This document shows, piece by piece, positions 52,318 to 61,243 of a DNA stretch of 64,000 nt. Each line of letters starts with the position of its first letter. Position 1 is the stretch's first letter. The translations under genes and the position numbers were made by a program. The DNA is from Lentibacillus daqui. GTDB taxonomy: Bacteria > Bacillota > Bacilli > Bacillales > Amphibacillaceae. The stretch covers positions 1,860,001-1,924,000 of the forward strand of contig NZ_CP114176.1 of NCBI RefSeq assembly GCF_027186265.1, given 5' to 3'. The notes beneath the pieces are model-generated. The model saw nothing but the letters and a program-made list of their open reading frames with translations, was not told the DNA's origin and ran no database searches.

Positions 52318-55300
52318 TTACTCGATGATCTGCTTAAGTTCTTGCTGTTTTATTTTCAAATCATCGATATCAACCGTTTCAGTAAGTACGGATAAAGCAT
52401 CATTAATCGATTGGTTGATCGTGTTCATTGTCTTCTGTTGCATGTATTTCATCATCTCCCGCCATTGTTCTTGATAGGATGCCATCATTTTTGCCTGATT
52501 TTCATCAACATATCGCTGTGCAATCGGCGCCAATGTCTGATAGATGTCATCCTTCATATGTTCTTTTTCATTTTTGGCAAAAAATGCTTTTGTTCCTTTA
52601 AAAAGCGCCAATGACTTATCAAATATAGCACGGTCTAATTCACGGAAAGCCGGTTCATACTCGGGTGTATTAAAATGACAGGCTGCCAAGTCAGGTAATA
52701 AAAGTTTGGGATCGATTTGTGCTGTATCTTCTTTTAAGCCGGTGTAAGCATCGTCAGCAAGTGACTGCATATATGCTTCAACCCGAAGTGAAACCGCACG
52801 TAATTCTTGAACGAGTTCATATCCAGCATAATCCAGTAAATCATTTAGGTTCCGGTTCAATTGGCTGGTTGCCTGTTTTCCCGATTCCGTAATGGTTGCC
52901 GGGTTAAAGAATTCCTTAAATATATCGTGAAATCGAATGCCTAACCGCTCCATGACATAAAACAACTGTTTCTCCAGTTTTTGTGCAATCTGTTTCTCAT
53001 ATAGATCGGCATCCATGGCATCCACTATCTGTTGCAATGAATCACGTTCGTTTTCAAGCTGAGTACGATATTGCTCCTTTTCCGCCTCGTTAAGATTTGC
53101 CGAGGCAATGTAATTAGTTATTGCCTGGTAGGCTCTTTGCATGTCAAGTAAAGCAGCCTGAATCGATAGGCTTGCTAGGTCATTTTGAATAAAGGAGTAA
53201 AAATCTTGTTCAAACTGTTGCATGTCACGGCCAACAGGTTCTTCTAGCAGTTTAGCATGTAGCGCCTGTTTGCTCGAAACCGGATATAACTTGGGAAACC
53301 GGATTCCAAATTGCAGCAGCTGTTCTTCAATATAACTGGTCACCAAGTGAAGTTCTGTGTCGTCTTTGGCCAGGTCTGCTGCGTTGACAATAAAAAACAT
53401 TTTATCCAGCTGGAATGAATCCTTCACCCGGCCAAGTTGAATCAAAAAGTCCTGATCCGCGCGGGACAATGCATGATTATAATAGGTGACAAAGCACATC
53501 GCATCTGCATATTTGATATAATCAAAGGCTACGTTTGTATGCCGAGAGTTGACAGAATCTGCTCCAGGTGTATCCACCAGCGTAATACCCTGTCTGGTAA
53601 GTTCCGACTCATAATAAACATCGATCGATTCTACAAAACATGCTTTGGTTTCATCACTAACATATGCCGCAAAATCATCCAAACCGGTCGAAATAGAATC
53701 ACCTAACAAATCCTGATGTTCGGCAAAACCGTTGATCATGGCCTGCAAATATGATTGATGCAGTTGTTTTAATTCACTATTTTGCTGGATGTCGTTATCT
53801 TTTACCCATTGCAGTAAGTCGGCTAAGCTGGTTGCTGATGGGTTAAATGGTTTGGTGATCGTTACCAGGTCATCGAACAATGCCTTCTTCTCTTTCATAT
53901 GAACGATTACCGTACCATGACTGTGCGACGTTGTAACCGGGCAAATCCGGTTGATTGCTGCCGTTGTTGGATTAGGAGAAACCGGCAGTACCTGTTCACC
54001 CAGCAAGGCATTAGCAAACGATGATTTTCCGGCACTAAATGCCCCAAACAAGGCGATCGTGTAGGTCCTGTTAGTTAATCGATCACGTTTTTCGATCAAA
54101 TCGTCGACAATCGTCTGGAACCCTGGTAATCCCTCCACTTTTTCGATTGTTTTATCAATGTTTGTACATACCTGTTTACTGGATGGAGAATCTTGATCTG
54201 TTGTTGTTGAAATTGTTTCCGGTTCAGATACAGATTCTTTTATCTTCGTCGTGGCAGTCTGTTCCATAGTGAGTGGTTGCTCAAAGTTTTGCTGTCGTTC
54301 TGCCAGGATTTGATCCAGCGACATATCCCCGGTATTTGTAGGATGCGCGAATTGTTCTTCCAATTGATTTAATTGATCCTGATAGGTTTGCGCTAATTTA
54401 CTTTTTTCCTCTTCCATGTTTAGACTTCGATTGATCTGGTCCAATTCCGCTTCAAAGGTGGAACGTTTCTTTTTATCCTTCTGTGCCAGCTGTTTATCAA
54501 TTATTTCCCAAAGTCCAAGTGCTTTTTGTTTATACTTTTGTTTAATATCCTGACTGACCTCATTGGTATAATGCAAAACCGATTGACCATTCACTTTTGC
54601 ACCGGGGTTCACCAAGGCAATCAGATCATCTGTCGTATAATCAATCGCAATTTGCTGTATTGCTGCTATGAGTTTTTGGTCCGTAATTCCCGATTGTTTT
54701 AGCAGGCTGGTTAATTTATCACGTAATTTCCATTGGATAGTTGACTCCATAGTTTCCTGCAAAGCTAATAAAAAAGTTTCTTGCCTGAGTTCTCTTTCTG
54801 CTGCTGTTTTTTTCTTGGCGCCAAAAAAACCAACCTTAAAATCTTGCTGCTGTGCCTCCAAAAAGGCAGCTGCTTTTTCACGCAAGCCATGCGGCATCAG
54901 ATAGGCATTTTTCAATGTTGCTTCTAATTCTTGTCGAAATCCTTGTTCCAATGTTTGGTGATCATGCTCCATCTCGCTGATCCGCTGTTCAATAGACTGC
55001 TTTTGTTCGTAAATGTCTGCGATGTCCATTGCTGTTTCAGGGTAGGCAGCAATTTTTTCTGTAAACACATTCGTTAATTCCTGGCGATGTTCATCCATTA
55101 CCTGACGAACGGATTGGGTAATGGAATCGATGAAATTACGTTTTTCCTTCAACCGTGCAAACACATCTGACTTTAATTGTTGAAATTGATTATATTTCGT
55201 ATGCTGATCCATTAATGAAGAATAATAGATTGCTTCTGGAACGATATTCCAATTGGCAAATGTTTGATCTACTCTGTCTGCAAATGTCGCAAACGAAAGC

Positions 55301-55935
55301 TCTTTGTCGTCATGTTTATCAATTTGATTAATTACTACAAAAAAAGGAATCTGCTTCTCATTTAACGTTCGTAAAAATTGCAGATTAACCTCGGATTGGA
55401 CATGGTTATAGTCCATCACATATACAAGCAAATCAACCAGGTGCATGGATGCCTCTGTAATCAGCCGGTCTGCATCATCTGCTGCATCAATGCCCGGAGT
55501 ATCAAAAAGTGCTGTGTTCGTTGGAATGATTGGTGAAGACGTACTTATTTCTATCTTTTTGATATTCTCTTTGTCCTTACAGTAATTTTTGATTGTTTCC
55601 ATATCATAAGGTTCCTGATATTCTACTGGCGCCTGATCATGAAAGAATACCCTGACAGAGCCTCGGCCGGAAGTGATTTTAACGACATTGGCACTCGTTG
55701 GGATCGGGCTCTCTGGCAGAATGGCTGTCCCCAATAGTGTATTAATCATTGTAGACTTTCCCGCTGAAAAATGACCGGCAAAACTAATGACATATTCTTG
55801 ACTTTTAAATTTTTCATAGATACCAAGTATTTTATCCGCACTTGTTTTATCGAAAGCATCAAGCATGGTCTCGTATAGTGCGGTTAATTGGTTGATCCCC
55901 ACTTGTTGGGATGGCAAGGTTGCTGATTCCAACAT
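52318..55935 (-). CDS. dynA: Double dynamin-like GTPase DynA (YpbR)
   Basis: Tandem dynamin fusion that mediates membrane fusion and repair in Bacilli. The product is about 1205 aa, close to the B. subtilis length. Dynamin half 1: P-loop GHFSAGKSTMINTLLG (about residue 53), switch LFDTPGIDAADD and the NQIDKHD motif. Half 2: FGAFSAGKSSFANALLG (about 620), VDTPGADSVNSRH. Long helical stalks lie between and after (for example LNQLEEQFAHP). ATG 55935 has AAAGGA at good spacing. No membrane segment is obvious; membrane binding would be through paddle regions. Confidence 0.93.
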   Translation of the reverse strand: MLESATLPSQQVGINQLTALYETMLDAFDKTSADKILGIYEKFKSQEYVISFAGHFSAGKSTMINTLLGTAILPESPIPTSANVVKITSGRGSVRVFFHDQAPVEYQEPYDMETIKNYCKDKENIKKIEISTSSPIIPTNTALFDTPGIDAADDADRLITEASMHLVDLLVYVMDYNHVQSEVNLQFLRTLNEKQIPFFVVINQIDKHDDKELSFATFADRVDQTFANWNIVPEAIYYSSLMDQHTKYNQFQQLKSDVFARLKEKRNFIDSITQSVRQVMDEHRQELTNVFTEKIAAYPETAMDIADIYEQKQSIEQRISEMEHDHQTLEQGFRQELEATLKNAYLMPHGLREKAAAFLEAQQQDFKVGFFGAKKKTAAERELRQETFLLALQETMESTIQWKLRDKLTSLLKQSGITDQKLIAAIQQIAIDYTTDDLIALVNPGAKVNGQSVLHYTNEVSQDIKQKYKQKALGLWEIIDKQLAQKDKKKRSTFEAELDQINRSLNMEEEKSKLAQTYQDQLNQLEEQFAHPTNTGDMSLDQILAERQQNFEQPLTMEQTATTKIKESVSEPETISTTTDQDSPSSKQVCTNIDKTIEKVEGLPGFQTIVDDLIEKRDRLTNRTYTIALFGAFSAGKSSFANALLGEQVLPVSPNPTTAAINRICPVTTSHSHGTVIVHMKEKKALFDDLVTITKPFNPSATSLADLLQWVKDNDIQQNSELKQLHQSYLQAMINGFAEHQDLLGDSISTGLDDFAAYVSDETKACFVESIDVYYESELTRQGITLVDTPGADSVNSRHTNVAFDYIKYADAMCFVTYYNHALSRADQDFLIQLGRVKDSFQLDKMFFIVNAADLAKDDTELHLVTSYIEEQLLQFGIRFPKLYPVSSKQALHAKLLEEPVGRDMQQFEQDFYSFIQNDLASLSIQAALLDMQRAYQAITNYIASANLNEAEKEQYRTQLENERDSLQQIVDAMDADLYEKQIAQKLEKQLFYVMERLGIRFHDIFKEFFNPATITESGKQATSQLNRNLNDLLDYAGYELVQELRAVSLRVEAYMQSLADDAYTGLKEDTAQIDPKLLLPDLAACHFNTPEYEPAFRELDRAIFDKSLALFKGTKAFFAKNEKEHMKDDIYQTLAPIAQRYVDENQAKMMASYQEQWREMMKYMQQKTMNTINQSINDALSVLTETVDIDDLKIKQQELKQIIE

Positions 55936-56100
55936 ACACAATTCCTTTCTTCATCGGCGAATGTTCTAAAGGTCTGTTGCATACGCGCATTTTTTGCTTT
56001 CTTTTGTAAACACACATCTAAACGTCATATACATCATTATTATACGGTTTTTCACAAATAAATGCTACCACTTGAAGTTGATTTGTCAATCATCCGTAAG

Positions 56101-56256
56101 AGTGCGTGTTCAAAAAGGAGGATAAAAAGGACCGAGAAGTTCTAGGCGGCGTAGCTTTGAGCACCGGAGTGTACATAAAAAGTACATGAGGAGCGGAAAA
56201 GCAAGCTAACGACGAAATTCGAAGGTCATTTTTACCGGACTTTTTGAACATCCTCT
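56101..56256 (+). repeat. Dispersed structured intergenic repeat, short variant, copy 3
   Basis: 156 bp. Matches the first about 112 nt and the last about 40 nt of the 216-bp copies at 2942 and 18111, but the middle hairpin block (GCCGAC/GTCGGC and CCCC/GGGG) is replaced by a short CGAAATTCG stretch. Same orientation and same terminal inverted repeat. It lies upstream of dynA. Confidence 0.88.
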
Positions 56257-56265
56257 AAAATTAAA

Positions 56266-56293
56266 ACTCCTGTGAGCAGATATACACAGGAGT
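56266..56293 (-). terminator. Terminator of the CBS-domain gene
   Basis: ACTCCTGTG / CACAGGAGT, perfect 9-bp stem; on the minus strand it runs into TTTTAATTTT. Confidence 0.85.
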
Positions 56294-56297
56294 ATCA

Positions 56298-56753
56298 TCA
56301 TAGCAATTTGGTTGTAATATAGCGGATAATGTCCCCGCGGCTTATGACTCCAACTACTTTATGGTCGCTATCAATAACCGGTATTTTTTTGAAGTGATGC
56401 TTGGACAAAATCGAAATAGCACTATCCAAATCATCATCAGGGTGTACATAATAGGTATCTTTTTTTCGTCTCATGTCACCGACAGCCTGACCAATGGCAT
56501 AGTCCAGTTTATGTTGTAATTCTTCCTTTTCCGTTACAAACACGAGCGAAAACATGTCATAAACGGTTCTGCCTCTTGGATTTAGATAACGAACCACATC
56601 CCCGTCTGTAATCATTCCTTGTAATGTATTTGTTTCATCTACTACTGGAACACCGCCAATTTTATGTTTGACCAGTAATTCCAGTAATTCCTTAATGGAC
56701 TGATCCTTGGTTACAGAAATAACATCTGTAATCATAAATTCGCTTACTTTCAT
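56298..56753 (-). CDS. Tandem CBS-domain protein
   Basis: A 151-aa protein made of two CBS motifs (about residues 1-60: VISVTKDQSIKELLELLVKHKIGGVPVVD, and 95-150: DSAISILSKHHFKKIPVIDSDHKVVGVISRGDIIRYI). CBS pairs bind adenosyl nucleotides and signal energy state; partners are unknown. GAGGTGAGGGA precedes the ATG. Stands alone. Confidence 0.9.
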   Translation of the reverse strand: MKVSEFMITDVISVTKDQSIKELLELLVKHKIGGVPVVDETNTLQGMITDGDVVRYLNPRGRTVYDMFSLVFVTEKEELQHKLDYAIGQAVGDMRRKKDTYYVHPDDDLDSAISILSKHHFKKIPVIDSDHKVVGVISRGDIIRYITTKLL

Positions 56754-56983
56754 TCCCTCACCTCATTTTGGTTTGTCTGTTACGTTACTACCATTTTAAC
56801 TATTTTGAGGGATCATTAAACATGTCAATTCCCTCAGCGGCATCCATTATCCGTATCGTATGAAAGTCAGTAAAACATTCTCCACTTTTTCATGCATTTA
56901 GCGAATTGTATACCCCCACCTCTAATCACGAGGAAGTCTGAGAACTTTCGTTTTGTCATCTCTTTACGTTTAGAATATCATTA

Positions 56984-58513
56984 ACTCAACTTTCGCAGCA
57001 CAAATTAGGCAGGTACACCTTGATATAGTTAGGCAGACCTGCAGCCCAATGCTGTAGTTGACTTTTGATTAGTTTTTTAAATTTACTATTTGTCTTTTTT
57101 AGGGCATCTTCAAGAAGCTCGATTAATTGCTGTAGTGCCACAGCCCAATCAAGTTCCTTTACCTCATCACAGAGTTCATAAAACATACCGCCGAGTGTAC
57201 GGTCGTCTGTACTGCATCGATTTTGCCAGGACAATAGGATATACCTTGTGAATACAATCGTTGTATGGGCGATAAGAGAGTCATATGATCTACCTTGAAA
57301 CTCTTTTTGAAGTTTCAAAAGGGACTTCGTTGCCTTAAAGAAAACTTCAATATCCCACCGCATGCCATAAATGCGGATAATTTCTTGTTCGGTTAATGTA
57401 CAATCTGTGCTCAAGATTGCCAGCCATTCGCTCTTCTTATTTCGATTGCGAATAAATACAATTTTCACATCCACCCCATTCTTCATTGTGGTATGAATGG
57501 AACGCAAAATGTTTTTATGATGTGCTGTAGGTTTAGCTAACCGATACAACTGTTTCAAACCAACCCAGTTGTCATTAACCAGGTATCTTTGGTTGGTATC
57601 TTTAACCATGCCAATAACGTCAACACCTTGTTCTACAATGGATCCTATAAGTGGCTGCTGTGTGAACCATGAATCCATTAAAACGTAGGATGCGTCAATA
57701 CCTTTGGAGAATGCACGTTTGATCATTCCCGGTAATTGTTCTGGAGCTTTTTGTAAAGCTTCTTGTCGTCTTTTATAACCAGACGTACGCTTATCGATGC
57801 TTTCATTTATGCCGTTGATTACAGCCTTTTGAGAGCTCAACAACGAGAAATCAATTGGCATAAAAGTGGCGCCATCAGACCAACCAAGCGTGAGCATACG
57901 AAACCCTTTATAATAACGCATTTTTTGGGAAGCGTGATCAAAACAGCGGGCAAGTAACTCTACTTTTTTACTACGGTTCCGTTCATAAGATGAATCATCA
58001 ACAATTAGTACTCTCGGACGGTCATTTTTAGTTAATGTGCTAACTTTACTAATAGTGGCTGCACTTAATGAAAGCAAAAAGCGTCGCCAATTGTATCTTG
58101 GGTTGTTTAGGAAACGGTATATCGCATTCTTTTCAGGTAGACTATCCGATTTCTTGCTTTGCAAAAGTCTGAACCAGTTTTTACCTTCGAAGATCAGACA
58201 GAAAATGAGTTTGAAAATATAAGCACAAGTGAAACCAAGGTTTTTATTGATCCCTGCGTCCCTTAGGTGTTTTAGAATATTTAATTCGTCAAATGCAGAT
58301 TTTAATTCTTTTGGCAGTTGATTTTCTTTGTCATTATTCGCTATCATAGTAGTAGGCACCTCGCTCATGGTAGTTTTTTCTAGTCAATTAAACTATACCA
58401 AAAGTGGAGGTGTTTTTCTTTTATAACGATTGAATGTCAAGAACTATATTTGATTTATCACACGCTACGTCGCGGCTTAGTTAAATTAACTTTTTACTCC
58501 GCGAAAGTTGAGT
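56984..58513. mobile_element. IS4-family insertion sequence, complete
   Basis: 1530 bp bounded by perfect 13-bp inverted repeats ACTCAACTTTCGC (56984) and GCGAAAGTTGAGT (58501). Flanking CATTA occurs on both sides (56979-56983 and 58514-58518), a probable 5-bp target duplication, shorter than usual for IS4. It carries one intact transposase whose stop overlaps the left repeat. Confidence 0.9.
56986..58368 (-). CDS. IS4-family transposase
   Basis: DDE transposase, 460 aa, full length and unbroken. First Asp in VLIVDDSSYERNRSKK (about residue 123), second in YVLMDSWFTQQPLIG (about 232), and the IS4 YREK signature YGMRWDIEVFFKATK with the catalytic Glu (about 345). An Asp-rich N-terminus precedes. 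The intact frame suggests recent activity. Confidence 0.93.
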   Translation of the reverse strand: MSEVPTTMIANNDKENQLPKELKSAFDELNILKHLRDAGINKNLGFTCAYIFKLIFCLIFEGKNWFRLLQSKKSDSLPEKNAIYRFLNNPRYNWRRFLLSLSAATISKVSTLTKNDRPRVLIVDDSSYERNRSKKVELLARCFDHASQKMRYYKGFRMLTLGWSDGATFMPIDFSLLSSQKAVINGINESIDKRTSGYKRRQEALQKAPEQLPGMIKRAFSKGIDASYVLMDSWFTQQPLIGSIVEQGVDVIGMVKDTNQRYLVNDNWVGLKQLYRLAKPTAHHKNILRSIHTTMKNGVDVKIVFIRNRNKKSEWLAILSTDCTLTEQEIIRIYGMRWDIEVFFKATKSLLKLQKEFQGRSYDSLIAHTTIVFTRYILLSWQNRCSTDDRTLGGMFYELCDEVKELDWAVALQQLIELLEDALKKTNSKFKKLIKSQLQHWAAGLPNYIKVYLPNLCCES

Positions 58514-58598
58514 CATTAAAAGGGGAAAAATGGAATAATTTTGTTTGAGTATACATAATAATATTATGGTAAATTATATGATTAATATTTTTAAAGAA

Positions 58599-58639
58599 AA
58601 AATCACCATATCGTTTCCGATGAACGATATGATGATTTT
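58599..58639 (-). terminator. Terminator of the acyl-CoA operon
   Basis: AAAATCATCATATCGTT pairs with AACGATATGGTGATTTT on the minus strand (one G-U), 17 pairs, then a T run; follows the carboxyltransferase stop. Confidence 0.9.
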
Positions 58640-58649
58640 GTGGTGATAA

Positions 58650-60179
58650 TCAGACCGGATATACGCCGTGTTTTCTTTCTGTAAAAGTTACCTGTTTCGT
58701 TTCATACATGGCAAAGCGAGTAACGAGCTCAGATCTCAGATTTTCCGGATCAATGATCGCATCAACGACCAGTTCAGAAGCCAAACGATAGATATCAATA
58801 TCGTCTTTATATTCTTCTTGCTTTTCTTTAATAAACGCTGGCCGTTCTGCTTCTGGGAGGGCAGAAATTTTGTTGGCATAGACAGCATTAACTGCCGCCT
58901 CCGGACCCATGACAGCTATTTGTGCAGATGGTAACGCCAGACAGCAATCCGGTTCAAAAGCCGGCCCAGCCATCGCGTATAATCCTGCTCCGTATGCCTT
59001 TCGAACAACTACTGAGATTTTTGGCACGGTTGTTTCACTCATGGCTGCCAGCATTTTGGCACCGTGACGGATAATTCCTGCCTGCTCTACTTTTGTGCCA
59101 ATCATAAAACCGGGTATATCCATTAAGAACAGTAATGGAATATGAAAGGCATCACATAGTTGAATAAATTTGGCTGCTTTATCAGCCGAATCCGGAAACA
59201 GCACACCACCTTTTGCACGCGGTTGGTTGGCGATGATACCGACCGATTTTCCATCCATTCGGGCAAGACCGGTAATCAGTTCCTTGGCAAATTTCTTCTT
59301 AATTTCGCAAAAACTGTCTTCATCAATCATTTGTTCGATAAGATCATACATATTAAATGGCGCATTTTGGTTGTCCGGGATCAAATCGGCGATCGTCTTT
59401 TCTCCCGTTTTCGGCGCTTTTGCCTTAACAGATTGTGGTTTCTCTTTAAAATTGGCGGGAAAATAACTTAAATAATTTCTTGCATAAGCAATGGCTTCCT
59501 GTTCGGTCTTAACAAGGACATCACCACACCCGGACACAGAACAGTGCATTTTTGCCCCGCCCATTTCCTCAAGAGAGACTTTTTCACCAATTACCTTTTC
59601 GGCCATCCTTGGTGAACCCAGGTACATAGAAGCATTGCCATCGACCATAATCACGATATCGCAAAAAGCCGGTATGTATGCACCACCTGCAGCCGATGGG
59701 CCGAACAACAAACAAACTTGCGGTACTTTGCCGGATAATTTAATTTGATTGTGAAAGATCCTTCCTGCCCCACGCCGTCCAGGAAACATTTCCACTTGAT
59801 CGGTTATCCGCGCCCCTGCAGAATCAACCAGATATAGCATCGGTAGTGCCAGTTTATCCGCCGTCTCCTGAATCCGGATGATCTTCTCAACCGTTCGTTT
59901 CCCCCATGATCCAGCCTTTACCGTTGAATCATTGGCCATGACACAGACGTTTTGCCCATTGATACGGCCAATACCGGTGACAACACCATCAGACGGCAAG
60001 TCACCATCCATACAGTTGGCAAAAAAAGCATCCTCTACATCAATATCATGATCAAAAAGCATTGCTAATCGTTCACGAACAAACAGTTTTCCTTTTTCGG
60101 CATTCTTTTGATGATATTTTTCTTTTCCACCTGTTTTTATCTTTTCTATACGTTGTTGCAGGTCATCTACGTAAGCCAT
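58650..60179 (-). CDS. yngE: Acyl-CoA carboxylase, carboxyltransferase subunit (YngE-like)
   Basis: Transfers CO2 from carboxybiotin to an acyl-CoA such as methylcrotonyl- or propionyl-CoA. The product is 509 aa with the crotonase-fold carboxyltransferase N- and C-domains: VTGIGRINGQNVCVMANDSTVKAGSWG, LVDSAGARITDQVEMFPGRRGAGRIF, GPSAAGGAYIPAFCDI and the C-domain FLMDIPGFMIGTKVEQAGIIRHGAKML. It is the last gene of the operon, 28 nt after the hydratase gene. The exact acyl-CoA cannot be told from sequence. Confidence 0.9.
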   Translation of the reverse strand: MAYVDDLQQRIEKIKTGGKEKYHQKNAEKGKLFVRERLAMLFDHDIDVEDAFFANCMDGDLPSDGVVTGIGRINGQNVCVMANDSTVKAGSWGKRTVEKIIRIQETADKLALPMLYLVDSAGARITDQVEMFPGRRGAGRIFHNQIKLSGKVPQVCLLFGPSAAGGAYIPAFCDIVIMVDGNASMYLGSPRMAEKVIGEKVSLEEMGGAKMHCSVSGCGDVLVKTEQEAIAYARNYLSYFPANFKEKPQSVKAKAPKTGEKTIADLIPDNQNAPFNMYDLIEQMIDEDSFCEIKKKFAKELITGLARMDGKSVGIIANQPRAKGGVLFPDSADKAAKFIQLCDAFHIPLLFLMDIPGFMIGTKVEQAGIIRHGAKMLAAMSETTVPKISVVVRKAYGAGLYAMAGPAFEPDCCLALPSAQIAVMGPEAAVNAVYANKISALPEAERPAFIKEKQEEYKDDIDIYRLASELVVDAIIDPENLRSELVTRFAMYETKQVTFTERKHGVYPV

Positions 60180-60207
60180 GCTGAACCTCCTACTACATCA
60201 TACATCA

Positions 60208-60990
60208 TCATTCACCTGTATAAACCGGTTTTCTTTTTTCTTCAAATGCTTGTAAACCTTCATTACGGTCGTTGGTTGAAATGGTTTCTTTATAACATAA
60301 ATGTTCAATCGCAAGTCCAGTAGTAATGTCTGTCTGATAACCCTGGTTAATGGCTGTTTTAGCCTGTCGTAATGCGATTGGACCATTTTTGGCAATCGCT
60401 TTTGCCAAATCCAGTACATCATCCAAAAGTGTCTCTTTGGCGCTTATTTGTTCCACCAAACCAAGTTCAAGTGCTTTAGCGGCGGTAATACGTTCGGCTG
60501 TAAAAATCATCTTTTTGGCTTGACCCAATCCGATTAGCCGGCTTAAACGCTGGGTTCCACCTGCACCGGGAATAATCGCTAATGAAGTCTCGGTTAATCC
60601 CATTTTTGCCTTTTCTGATGCGACACGGATATCACAAGCCAAAGCTAATTCCAGCCCCCCTCCGAAAGCGGCGCCATTAATGGCAGCGATAACGGGAACA
60701 TTAATTTGTTCAACATTTGTTACCGTTTCCCCAATCTTTCGGACAGCAGCAATTGTTTGTGCATTGCCCATACCTTTTCGTTCTTTTAGATCGGCACCTG
60801 CGCAAAATGCTTTTTCTCCTTGTGCAGTGATGATCACACAACGAATGGTTTTATCCTGATTAATGTTGTCAATGCAAGCGTTCAGCTCACTTAACAGTTT
60901 TCGAGACATGGCATTCGCGGCATCAGGCCGATTCAAGGTCACCACGGCAACATGGTCGGCTAGTGTTTCATATTGAACTACTGAAGTCAT
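60208..60990 (-). CDS. yngF: Enoyl-CoA hydratase (YngF-like, methylglutaconyl-CoA hydratase candidate)
   Basis: Crotonase-family enzyme, 260 aa. Oxyanion-hole regions are CAGADLKERKGMG (about residues 62-74) and INGAAFGGGLELALACDIRVAS (about 103-124); the catalytic pair region is LGLTETSLAIIPGAGGTQRLSRLIG. Next to a biotin carboxylase and carboxyltransferase, it fits the methylglutaconyl-CoA hydratase step of leucine degradation, though this is inference. Confidence 0.9.
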   Translation of the reverse strand: MTSVVQYETLADHVAVVTLNRPDAANAMSRKLLSELNACIDNINQDKTIRCVIITAQGEKAFCAGADLKERKGMGNAQTIAAVRKIGETVTNVEQINVPVIAAINGAAFGGGLELALACDIRVASEKAKMGLTETSLAIIPGAGGTQRLSRLIGLGQAKKMIFTAERITAAKALELGLVEQISAKETLLDDVLDLAKAIAKNGPIALRQAKTAINQGYQTDITTGLAIEHLCYKETISTNDRNEGLQAFEEKRKPVYTGE

Positions 60991-61020
60991 GACAATCTCC
61001 TTCCATTTGGTTCAATGATA

Positions 61021-61230
61021 TCATTCGATAATTGCAATAACATCGCCCTCGTTGACAAAATCACCTTCTGCCACTTTGATCTCTTTCACTGTCCCTTCGT
61101 CTTCTGCGCCAATGGGAATTTCCATTTTCATCGATTCTAAAATAACAATATCCTGATCTTCTTGTACTTGCTCACCTTCTTTTACGGTAACTTTCCATAC
61201 ACTTCCTGCCATTGATGCTTTTACTTCCAT
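61021..61230 (-). CDS. Biotin carrier (biotinyl) domain protein (YngHB-like)
   Basis: A 69-aa single biotinyl domain. The biotin-accepting Lys is in the ESMKMEIPI motif (about residue 34). It serves the carboxylase made by the two flanking subunits. GGGAGG precedes the ATG; 13 nt separate the upstream biotin carboxylase stop from its ATG. Confidence 0.93.
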   Translation of the reverse strand: MEVKASMAGSVWKVTVKEGEQVQEDQDIVILESMKMEIPIGAEDEGTVKEIKVAEGDFVNEGDVIAIIE

Positions 61231-61243
61231 GATAAATCCTCCC

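Noticed and set aside
56803..56840. GAGGGA...TCCCTC stem upstream of the CBS gene
   Set aside because: No T run on either strand and no gene that it would end; not called a terminator.
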